Below are positions 12,406 through 22,500 of a stretch of DNA of 64,000 bases, piece by piece. Below the pieces are notes generated by a model, which did not search any database, was not told the origin of the DNA, and worked only from the letters and a program-made list of their open reading frames with translations. Where the stretch lies: contig OX485803.1 of assembly GCA_950295325.1 (NCBI GenBank), forward strand, positions 14,448,001 through 14,512,000, given 5' to 3'. The position numbers and the translations under genes are program-made. The first letter of the stretch is position 1, and each line of letters opens with the position of its first letter. This DNA comes from Polytrichum commune (taxonomy: Eukaryota > Streptophyta > Polytrichopsida > Polytrichales > Polytrichaceae).

Positions 12406-13860
12406 GGTCATTTTCTGCAGACTATACTCTATCTCAGAGGGATGATGGGAAAGGAAGGTGCAGTGGCATCTAGAGTTTTGGTACATTACCTTTAAAAGCC
12501 TTGCTCATGTTGTTTTCAAGTGTAATTCATCCAAGCAAGAGGCTACACAGAATCTGAACAAATGTAGATAGCAGTGGAAGTTCAAAAGCATGCTATGCGA
12601 ATAAATCAAGGAGGCTGTTTGTGTCTTTTTCCCGACTGGGTTTTGAGTTGACAAATACAAAGTGTGCAATTTTGAGGATTGATGTATAATTAAGACCCGT
12701 TCTGAAATTTCGCATGTGCGTGAATACAAATTTCCATGTCTTTCATTTGCTACTAACCTAATCTATACTCACTCGCACTAAGAGAGAGTTGAGTGAACAA
12801 ATTCTTGATCTTGGGTAATTTGATACATGGATCTACAAGCGTACCTCTCATATATTCAACATACAAACTTGACCCCTAATAGGTTTGTGGCTGACTCATC
12901 TCAAAATGACTTTGTGTAGACTAATTCGGGGTCTTAAAGCTAATTATGGTGTCAAATCAAACAAGAAAAGTAGCCTCCGGCCTGCATACCAATTCAGGGC
13001 TTTAATGTCGGATGAATGAGAGGTGTGCTCATATGTGATAATGTCCTCTCCTGCAGTTTTCAGAAGGGCAAGACCAGAAAGTCATCACCAGCTTGGGACC
13101 AAACCCTATACGGTCGTATGGTACATGTACTTTTCTTTCCGTAATACTTACAATTTATTCGTTTTTGGCAACTGTAGGAATTGTCAAACTTATCAAATAA
13201 CTTTTCTATCTTCGTCATATGAACCATGTGCTTTTTCCATGACAAAGTTTGAAGTGCTTGCACAGGTATCATTTAAGTTGCTTGAGCAGCCACACTAATT
13301 TTCTCCGTATCAGCTGGTGTACTTGTCTCTGATTGTGAACCTTAATATTAATTTTCACAAGAAGCATCATAAGTCTGCGGCACCATGAAGTCCTCAGAAA
13401 GGATCAAGGATTGTTATAGGAAGCTATGACAGATAAATAAAGCGTACTTTTCTTTTTCTCGTCAAAGGTGAGCTCCAGTCAAAAATAGAAAATAGCTGAA
13501 AATAGAAATAGGTCGAAAATAGAAGAACGTACTCCTACAAAGATCACTCATCACCTTGATGAACAGTTTTTTGCATGGACAACTCACCATCGAGGTGGGG
13601 ATCTTTTCTTGTAATTCATCACACCTTCAATTGAATTACTTAATGTAATGAATTTGTAACGTTGTTGTCCACCTGACCTCCCACTGGAAACAACTCTTCA
13701 TGTTGAGAAATGATGAAACGTTTGAATAATCATCATCCGTTGTTGTTCTTTTATGTACTCCCCAAGAACAATGTCCAGATTCAACATTGCGTGAAGGAAT
13801 CATGCAAATTTCCAACCACCATGACTCAATCCGTCTTACAATAGATTGCCTCAAGATCTC
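12406..13860. other. Spacer, no gene recognised
   Basis: AT-rich 3' flank of the preceding gene. The open frames are short and lack codon structure or known motifs. Confidence 0.5.
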
Positions 13861-13870
13861 CGTATGTGCA

Positions 13871-13990
13871 TGTTTATCAATTGCTACTACCTATGACGAC
13901 CAATTGCAAGTGGTTCAGCTACTGATCATGTGTTTATCAATTGCTGCTACCCATAAAACCAGTTGTAAATGGTTCGGCCACTGATCATGT
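13871..13990 (+). repeat. Tandem duplication, unit 60 bp
   Basis: TGTTTATCAATTGCT occurs at 13871 and 13931, each followed by CTACCYATRA and ATGGTTC or GTGGTTC, then CACTGATCATGTG. Confidence 0.6.
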
Positions 13991-14140
13991 GCGTGACCTA
14001 ATTAACCTTCACATGTGCATAATCCATCCTATAACGTGTTACTCTCTCTTGAATGTTGTGTGCTTGCTGTACCATAATTGTAAGTAACATGAATCATGTG
14101 TGCTTTATTCTTTTTCTTTTCTTTTTTCTTTTTTTCTTGG

Positions 14141-14330
14141 TGCAGTTGAAGTTACCTCGATCGCAACTGCGACGTCGAGAGCATCCCATGTTGCTCACCT
14201 GAAGCACGTTATGCAAGTTTGCTTTTCCATCACGTGTGCTTCTCTTTAATTTATAATTTTTCTTTAAGTGCAGTAGAGGTTAATTCGATTGCAATTGCGA
14301 CATCGACATCGTCCCAAACACCAACCTCTC
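14141..14330 (+). repeat. Duplicated 3' splice-site region, unit about 128 bp
   Basis: A pyrimidine tract plus TGCAG ends at 14145 and again at 14273. Each is followed by a related block (GAAGTTACCTCGATCGCAAC; GAGGTTAATTCGATTGCAAT) and CATCCCA or CGTCCCA. It lies just upstream of the PAH-like ORF, so transcripts could use either acceptor for the 5' UTR exon. Confidence 0.55.
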
Positions 14331-14352
14331 TGACTCTGCATTGATTCCAACG

Positions 14353-14988
14353 ATGACTGATTCTCATGGATCTCCAACAAAATCGGCGAATGTTTGGCAC
14401 GAATACCAGCAAATATTGGAGAGAGAGAAAGCCTTGGCATTTCTTGTCAAGGTGAAGGCACGGACTCACAAAGCTAACCCTTCTGTCTTCACTTCCGTTG
14501 GAGAGCTTTTGGTTGCATTCAAGAGCACAGTGTGTGAGCTTCGTCGACTTTCAAGTGGAGATCACGACGTCCGGATGTTCCATGAGGCTGACAACCTCAA
14601 ATACACCGTCACCGCACTGTTAGCTCACGATCGTCAGCTGGTGGTGGACTTTCAGTACTATGTGAAGACAAATTACCCAAGTTCATGGAAATCACTAATT
14701 CCAGTGCGGTTAAGAGTTCCAGGCGGCCCGGTGTACCGCCGTGGATACGATACATCGCATGATCGACATCCTCGGCAAAGGGTGGCAGACTTGGTGGAGA
14801 AAATGAGAGTCTTCTGTGAGGGCGGCGGCCAGGAGAGGTATGAGAGGTGCATGGAAACTATGGAAGAGTACTTTGAGGACGTCATTGACTATAGGGAATT
14901 TATGAGGCGGATCCTGAGCCTTGATCGTGATAGAGGACTTCGGAGGGACTTTATCTCGCAATTTTGTGGAGACGTGGACTATTTATGA
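14353..14988 (+). CDS. Putative PAH-module protein (SIN3-PAH-like), 211 aa
   Basis: A single-exon ORF with good codon structure encodes 211 residues; the start is the ATG giving MTDSHGSPTK. Two related segments resemble paired amphipathic helix repeats of SIN3 corepressors. The first (about 45-110) ends in TVTALLAHDRQLVVDFQYYV, comparable to the PAH pattern VkeLfkgHrdLilgFntfL. The second (about 146-205) has ERYERCMETMEEYF and then ILSLDRDRGLRRDFISQF, comparable to the helix spacing of PAH. The other SIN3 domains (HDAC-interaction region, C-terminal) are absent, so it would be a stand-alone PAH protein, perhaps a corepressor adaptor or competitor. The fold assignment rests on pattern only. 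A 5' UTR intron is likely because of the pyrimidine-AG acceptors at 14145 and 14273. Confidence 0.6.
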   Translation: MTDSHGSPTKSANVWHEYQQILEREKALAFLVKVKARTHKANPSVFTSVGELLVAFKSTVCELRRLSSGDHDVRMFHEADNLKYTVTALLAHDRQLVVDFQYYVKTNYPSSWKSLIPVRLRVPGGPVYRRGYDTSHDRHPRQRVADLVEKMRVFCEGGGQERYERCMETMEEYFEDVIDYREFMRRILSLDRDRGLRRDFISQFCGDVDYL

Positions 14989-15034
14989 GTAACGATCGAT
15001 CACCCGGCTAGCTGAGAATCAAGTTCAGACAGGG

Positions 15035-15250
15035 GCAGTGTCCGGGGAGACTTTGGGCAAAACCTGTTGAAATCCCAAGTGTTACCAAGTCCAACCGGTT
15101 AGTTACATGTTGATATCTTTCGGTTTTCCTTCAGTAATTAATTTATTAAGGCATACTCTATAAATTCCTCTGAAATGATCGGCTATTTGCCTAAAGTCTT
15201 GAAGTTGAACAGGTGATTTCTCAAATTGAACCCGCCCATTTGTAAGACGG
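15035..15250 (-). mobile_element. Family-B repeat copy
   Basis: Runs from GTCCGGGGAGACTTTGGGCA through the TTTCGGTTTTCCTTCA, CTATAAATTCCTCTGAAATGAT and CTCAAATTGAACC blocks shared with 41007-41178. The right end is degraded. Confidence 0.5.
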
Positions 15251-16248
15251 GGTTCCCGATTAGTCTGATGTCTGATGATGGAGGATGCTTTAAGTTAGAT
15301 GGTGCTAAAACCGTCACTTTGAGCGCTGGTTGTGTCTACTATTATTGGATTTAGTATGTTTGTAGACGTTTCGTTAGCGATTGAAAAGGGATTCCAATGC
15401 ACTAAAGTATGCCTGATTTGCATCCCAGTTGCAAAAGTACGAAGGCTTCAAAGATCTATTGGGAGATGACCTAAAACAAACGCGGGAGCCTCATGTCGAG
15501 GTAAATGGCAATGTGAGAATCAATATGTATATTGCAAGATTGGCTTAGTTAGACATGCGGTTTGAGTGGGGTGTGGGTTAGAGCATCTCCACCCTTGGGC
15601 AGTAAGGCAGGCTCTCCAAATGCACTTTGAAGGGCTCCAAACATCCATTAAATTTCTTTAGAGTGGCACTCCCCCACCGTTACTTGCATATTGGCTCTTC
15701 AAGCCAAAAACGGTCAGGAATATTCCCTGTGATGACATGTCCGCCCTGGCCCAAAATAACCCACCTGTCCACTTTCCACTTTCGAACCTGTTTCAAGGAA
15801 GGTGTTGAAATGAGAGCTTATCACTTAGCTGGCCTTGCTGGCAGTGATTACCTTGAGGGAGGATTCTGTAGCTTTGAGGGTTTAGGGTCAATGAACGCTC
15901 TGTTTTCCTGAATGGCTACTGCGGGATACACTCTGCTCTGTGAGTTGTAGCTCAAGGTTGGCTGCCTGCTCGAATCCTCCGAACTCCAAGGGACAACAGG
16001 CAAGCCCTCTGGTTTGATAAATTTCCAAATAAATCGATTGTTCTGACTGCATTCTTGTACCGAAATCATAATAGGTATCCAAAGCTTTGTATATTCCAGT
16101 ACTGTCAAGGACGCCTGTGTGTATTCGTCTCTTTCCTCATCGTATATCCTGAGTGAAGGGTTTTAGGGTTTAGTGGCATGGTTGAAGTGTTTCTGTTATA
16201 AACAATTGAAGTTCATTACATGTGGTCTTTTTTTTTATTCTGCAAGTT

Positions 16249-16370
16249 TGGCACGGAGAAGGTATGCCCAATCTCATGTGTCTTGAGCAACACTGCTCTG
16301 TCATGATCAGGAATATTACGCAATACCTTACTAAGGAATTGAGGCAACTGGACCCCATCATATCATCTAA
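16249..16370 (+). pseudogene. Exon-like fragment inside the Harbinger element
   Basis: A pyrimidine-rich acceptor (TTCTGCAAG) precedes, and an AAG|GTATAT donor follows, a single open frame encoding HCSVMIRNITQYLTKELRQL, an amphipathic helix. The spacing is reminiscent of the second helix of Mediator subunit MED11, but this is weak pattern recognition and not an identification. Confidence 0.35.
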
Positions 16371-16435
16371 GGTATATGGGTGTCCTGTTCATGCAATTCG
16401 CGGATAAACGGCACTTCCATGGCTGTAATAAGCAG

Positions 16436-17190
16436 TTAAGTCAACTGCAAGTAGATATGTGCTTGGCAAATCACAATTGTATCATCAGATTCAGACTTCA
16501 GGATTTACACATAACCATTTGAGCTCCATCCAACTCAGAGCTGGATGTTTAACGCCCTCAACCCCGGACATATACAAAACCTACAACAACCCCTTTCCCG
16601 CCACAACTACATATCCTTGCACCAATTTCGTTTAACCACAAACCAAATGCGAATGTCATTTTCTTGCAATTCACAGATAAATAGCAGAAACATGGCTGAC
16701 CTTCATGCTATCCAGGGAAATGTACTAAGCACTTGCATCAAAGTCAAAATAGGTAACGTGCTTGGCTAATCACAAATGCATCACCACATTCATGCTTCAG
16801 GATATACACAGAGGCATCTGGACTCCATACGAGGTGGAGCTCAATGTAGAACACCCTAAACCTCGGAAATACATACAACCTTCAACAACCCCTTTCCCCC
16901 CACAACAACATATTCTTGCATCAATTTCATTAACCCACAAACCAAATGATAATGTCAATCTCTTGCAATTCACAGATGAATAGCACCAACATGGCTGACC
17001 TTCATTCTCAGTGAAATGTACTAAGAACTTAGATAACAGGCAAAGTAGGTTATGTGGTTGGCAAACCACAATTACATCACCACATTCATGATTCAGGAGA
17101 TACACAGAAGGATCTGGAGCCCATACGAGGTGGAGCTGATTGTTGAACACCCTAAACCCTGAAAATTTATACAACCTACACCAATCCCTG
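16436..17190 (+). repeat. Tandem repeat, unit about 298 bp, about 2.5-3 copies
   Basis: The CTTGGCAAATCACAA-type block recurs at 16461, 16760 and 17056 (periods 299 and 296). It is followed each time by TTCAGGATWTACACA and ATACAACCTACA blocks. It lies inside the Harbinger-type element. Confidence 0.75.
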
Positions 17191-17198
17191 CCCCATCA

Positions 17199-17640
17199 TC
17201 TTAGAACACCAACTAAATTGCACGGCTCCACCGAGCTTAACCCTAGAACAAGAACTCACAAAGTGACAGGAGCATCAAAAGATGTCAATCACAAGAAATT
17301 ACACCATATCGCCTAATTGCACAGACACGAGCCGCCGAATGAATTCCCCAGCTCCCGGACATGGACACAGATCTGCTAAACACCGAAAGAAATTCAGAGA
17401 GATTGGGTATCTCAAATTCCTGCAGACATCACTTTAGGATACCAACTGAATTGCACAGTTCCACCGAGCTTAACCTCAGAACAAGAACTTACGAATTGAA
17501 AGGAGCATCAAAAGAATTCAACCACAACAAATCACACATATCACCTAATTGCACAGACACGAGCTGTCGAAATGAATTCCCAAACTCCCGAATATGGACA
17601 CAGGTCTGCTAAACAACCAGAGAATTACCCAGGATTTACC
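17199..17640 (+). repeat. Tandem duplication, unit 233 bp
   Basis: CCACCGAGCTTAACC occurs at 17228 and 17461, in collinear copies with CCTAATTGCACAGACACGAG in both. Confidence 0.75.
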
Positions 17641-17809
17641 TGTCTCTCAAATTTACGACAGATTCTGCCAAGACATTTAGTTCGAAGAAACGTGACTACG
17701 AATGCAGCACTCCTGTAATCCCCCCGTAATCCTCTATTTGAAAGCTTACATGCGACATTCTCTTACAGCTACGGCTGATGAGGCGGAGTGTAAAACGATG
17801 TAGAGTTCC

Positions 17810-18000
17810 AGTACCTGATCCCGCACTGCACCTCCGACATCGCAACCACCTGCGGATGATCGTTGAGTTGCCGTCCCGCGGCCTCGTCCACGCACTCCCC
17901 GGCTGCGCCCAACGCTTGCAGAATCTCCTCCGCGACTGCGCCCACTTCCCGCCATGTCCGCCCTACAGAACCGCTCTTGATTCCCAAAAGTGGCACGATT
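17810..18000 (-). pseudogene. GC-rich exon-like fragment inside the Harbinger element
   Basis: The minus strand is open with a strong helical pattern WREVGAVAEEILQALGAAGE and ends at a possible AG|GTACTG donor. A second, RG-rich frame from an ATG at 17956 is also open through the same stretch, so the reading frame is uncertain. The first frame resembles the N-terminal helix pattern of MED11 (hydrophobic heptads ending in AG-x-x-x-x-E). It lacks any downstream exon in the same orientation. Confidence 0.3.
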
Positions 18001-18205
18001 CACTGAATCGCAAGAGGATGAGGCCCGGAATGTGGGCGCAGCAAGAGCAACGCTCACCCGCGAGGATAGTGAGTGGAGCCCGAAGTTTGAAGAGCCCTGG
18101 CAAGTTTGAAGAGCCCGGGCAAGAGGGGTGGGGCAAGTTTTTCTTCAAGGCCACGCTAAAGGGCTTGCCGAGTCCCTTTAGCGCGTATGGGTGGAGATGC
18201 TCTTA

Positions 18206-19545
18206 TAGCACACTTTAGATTAGGCATTAGAAGCACGTTAGTATGCAAGCTTTAGGATTCAAGCTTCGGGATTACATGCAAGCTTCAGGGCGCAACCTAC
18301 AGGATTTGATGCGAGCTTCAGGATACAATCACTACCAGCATGAGAGGCCCAGGCAATCGTCCTACGTCAGTGAAGGAAATATTTGTAGATTTGCAGAATT
18401 AGGATCATTGCACAAAAATAACTATTTGCTTCAAGGTGCAAAGTTTCAAAATTTGATTCAAGCTTCATAATAGTATGTGCAAAATATTGAAAGGAGATAT
18501 GAAATGGTGAGACATGGAATGTTCCAAGACCATAGAGTACTCCTTGATTGATTATGGGAACTCCATGCTTTTGAAGTGGACCACGAAACTCTGATCATTC
18601 TTGAGTTACGCAGTCCAAGCATGATGCACATGTGGCAGCTGATATCGATGTACTTGAATCAGTGAATTTGTCTCCAAAACTGCAACTCCCTCCAACCAGG
18701 TTTCTGTTACAAACCTCTTAAGGTTTCGGCCTCCATTGTTCACATGTTCTAGAGATCCCAGATGTCCCTTGACCGATTGGGATCCCCTCTCCTAACTTGG
18801 TCGTTCATGTCAAGTGCACTTTCCTGGTTGAAGGTTCGCTGTCTATACCGAGGATCGATTTCTCATCATCAAGGTTGATAAAAAGCCATTCCAAGAAATG
18901 CAACAGGAACGTAGGATTCAAATCTTTAACTAACCCGACTTGTAGCTTTGAATCATGCTTGAATTCATAAACGAACTACATAGCAACTGGATCAGAGAGG
19001 GATCAGATGCTATCTTCCCAGTAGACTCACAATTAAGCAAAGCTTGTCATTACATGTTCACTTCGTAGGTAATGATGAAAACTGTAATCATTAGAGATGA
19101 TTAAAATACAATGGACAGTTGCAACCATCACTACCCTCAAACTATGAACAGGCACTTCTCCAGAGTTCCTTCCACTTGGAAGACAAAATCTGGTTTAGTT
19201 TTTCTCTCCATATAGCTGTGACTACCAAACTTCGATCCTCTTGATACATACCTATTCTCCAATTGACATGGAAACGTCAAAAAACTACAACCAGGAAAGC
19301 TGAAATGTAACCAACCCCTGTGCATCATCCTTCCCTCGGGTCTGCTTCTAAGAAGAATTTCTACTCTCAGGTCTTCGATCAAAGAGCTGATTTGTCAGCT
19401 GTACATGTATCTGTAGACGCTTTCTAAGATCACGGGTACATAGATGATCAGAAAACATAGATGACATCATCTAACCTAATTACCCTCGACTAGATAGTAA
19501 GCGAATTGTTCTTCTTACAATACAGAGTGCAGAATAAAAATGCAG
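18206..19545. other. Spacer, no gene recognised
   Basis: Contains several diverged AAGCTTCAGG or CAAGCTTTAGGAT words near 18243-18470 and no convincing coding sequence. Confidence 0.45.
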
Positions 19546-22500
19546 TCAGAAAATGAGTTTGGGACTAGGAGACACAGCTTTGTTCCTGATCCGCTGCGAC
19601 CTTCGTACAGGCGTCATCCTCTTTTGCTCTTCTCCTCCCTGTACCACCCAGTGAACAATTATCTTACAACTCAAACGTGGAGAATTGATTGATCATTCCA
19701 AGCCTCCCAGTGTCTATTGATTGGCCAAGAAAAACTGGTGACGTCAACTACCATAACTTCAACAGAAGCTCTGAATCCAAGGAATACAGACACAGGAAAC
19801 TTTGCGACATCAATCGATTAATTCCTCCATGTGTAAGGACGCTCTCTTTCTATTGTAGCTTCAAGAATAGAATTGGTAGATCCAAGGTCCTTGAGTACAT
19901 CCATGAATTCCGAGCAATATAGTCAAGTCAGTGGCAAGCTCGTTAGTCCATACCTTATCTTGGGACACAAAGCCTCCTTCCATCTACCAAGTTTCCGACG
20001 AGAGTACGTCCCCATTGTAATCATTCTTAACTTCACCCGAATGACCTAAGAATTATTCCATTTGCATTGGAATCTAAAAAAGGCCACTTGAGGATTGATG
20101 TGATATCAACTGAGGTTGTGATCTTAAGAATTTGGATACGAATCTAAGAGGAAACCATTGGCCGTGAACCCTAAAACCCGAAATCCAAAGAAGCACTAGA
20201 CGTCGATAGACACAGGCAACCTTGCAATATGAAATAAGTAATATCAATTAAGCTTGTGGTCTTAGAATTAGAACCTAACCGGGACAGTGAAAGGCTAGAT
20301 TCTGCGAAGTAATCCAAGATGAACAACATTACCAAAAGTGTGTTCCTGCAAAACAAAACCCTTACCTCATTGATGGAGATGAGTTCCGAGGTCGTGAAAC
20401 TGCCCAAATCGTTGTAATCTGCACCCGTGGAGAGCGCACTTTCTGCTACAGAATTTGTTTCACCGGCACTCCAGCTCGTGGACATGCCCGAATACGAAGG
20501 AACGTATGTCGCAGTCTGCCGGTAAGAGAATGGCTTGGTAGCATACTCCTCTTGAATGCGTGCAGGATGGTGCCATGTCTGTGCACTCACAGAAGAGGTC
20601 TCTTCCTCTACCCTAGACATCGACTGCGCATGCACTGCTGGCGCACTACAGGTGGGTAATTCGGCCATCTCAAATCTGGTGGACAGGTTTTGCACACCGT
20701 AATTTCTCTGTGCTCTGACACTGGAAAATGGGGAGGAGATAGCTTCCAGATGGTGCTTGTCAGGGATGTGCGTATCATGCACCGAATAAGTGGTTGGACT
20801 TGTGGATGTATGCATTGGAGAGAATGATTTTTTGTCCAATTTCTCTCCTGCAACACTCAATGGGCTCACCAAAGAGGTTGCAATCTTTTGGGGAGTTGAT
20901 CCTGCAGTGTCTGGGAGAGTATTTCGAGTAGACAACACAAAGAGTCCGGCCCCTGCCAATGCTGCCACCAAGACTCCTATGACGGCTACCGGTGGAAATC
21001 CCTCTGATAGAAGACTCATGTCATTTTGATGTGTTTCTGGCGACGAAACCGCATCCGACTTCCACTCAGGCATCCTCAACGAACTGTCTGACTCAACCAC
21101 CGGGTTGAAGAGTTCATCCACATACTTCAAGAGGTCGTCAACTGTTTCAATACTACGCATGTCAGTCTCTTCGAGTGATTTGTAGGCAGAATTAGCACTC
21201 GGTGATGACACTTCCACAGTACCTTCCGTGGGAATGGGAACCTCATCTCCCACAGAGATTCTTGTTTCTGAATCGCAACCCATGCTGCTGATGTTATCCA
21301 CGGCAGACAAAGAATATGCTTCTTCAGGTGCACTAACATCTGCTTCTTTCAGTACGTTCAACTCTTGAGAAGTTTGCAGATCCTCGTTCCCAGAGTCCAC
21401 TCTTGACACCGAGGATGTCGCTTTTGCAGCATTTGACTGATCCGCTGAGCCCTCTGGTGCCAGCAGGTCCTGCAGAAGTTGTTGAAACCACTGGCAAGTA
21501 TTTAAGTGTTGTATCTGGAAGCTTTTGGCTGCAAACGCTGAGTGGTCGACTTCTACAGACCCTTCAGTTCTAGAAACCACAGTAGTATTCATCTCTGGCT
21601 CCTTCGAATCTGCAAGAGAAAACCGGTCGATGTCATGCTTTGGAGCTCATAAAGCAGAGTGACATATCAAAAAGTAATGTGAAGAAGGTAAATGTATTAA
21701 AACCTGTGAATTCATTCCGTACATACCCTAAAATCTACAAATAGCTAGGCCCATTATAGTAATGCAAAGTTGATTCCAATTTCGAACTGGTTTACTTAAA
21801 CTTACAGAAATCCAGTGTCAGCGGTAGAGAAGAAAATGTACCAGAAGTTTTGGAGTCTGTCAACGCAGCTACGTTGGAAAAGAGTTTTCCTCTAAGGTCT
21901 TTGAAATGGTCGGTCGCAATCTGCAACTGATCAAGAGCACCGACAGGATTACTTTCTACCACCACCCCGGTGTCCTTTCCGAGCAGACTGAAGAGTGGGG
22001 ACCCATTGAAGTAGGTAGATGCAAACCCTTCAATCTTAGCAGCATCAAATCTGGGAACCGTTGAGATGGATTGTATCACCAGAGGCTGAAGAAATGGAAT
22101 GTCATCAATCTCGGTTCCTAAACCCATGATGCCAACCGAAGTTGGTAAAAGCTTCGCACTCAAAGCTGGAGTCGACACAACCTCAGCCCATTTCATGGCA
22201 AGCGGGTTGGCATGCAAGCTCTTTGGGAGGAGGCCAGGGCTGCCGGAGCCTAGAACCACTGCACCCATCAGGCAAGTGACCATGATGGCCGACAAGAGAA
22301 ATTTCACAAGCCTCACGGGCCAAGACACCTGCAGTTCTTCATCAAACTCTTCTTTTTCATCAGTTTCCACAGTTGAACCATGATGAATCACTTCCGACTC
22401 ATGCAAGTTATCAGCAGCTGAAATCCTGGAGGAAGTTCCCGATTCAAGGATTAATTCTTCACTGGAATTTCCCGAGGAGCTTTCTGAAACACAGTTTTGG

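Larger units (their letters stand above)
15581..18202. mobile_element. PIF/Harbinger-type element carrying gene fragments
   Basis: The left end is TTA then GAGCATCTCCACCC (15581-15594). The right end is GGGTGGAGATGCTC (18189-18202) then TTA. This gives perfect 14-bp terminal inverted repeats and a 3-bp TTA target duplication (15578-15580, 18203-18205), the hallmark of PIF/Harbinger (Tourist-like) elements. It is 2622 bp long without any transposase. Inside are a plus-strand exon-like ORF with plausible splice sites (16249-16370), three tandem copies of a 298-bp unit, two copies of a 233-bp unit, and a GC-rich minus-strand exon-like segment (17810-18000). GC content and codon structure of that last segment differ sharply from the flanks, suggesting captured host sequence (a Pack-type element). 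Confidence 0.8.

Noticed and set aside
17778-18218. 146-residue plus-strand frame in the GC-rich part of the Harbinger-type element
   Set aside because: GC-rich shadow with no motif; it reads through the terminal inverted repeat.
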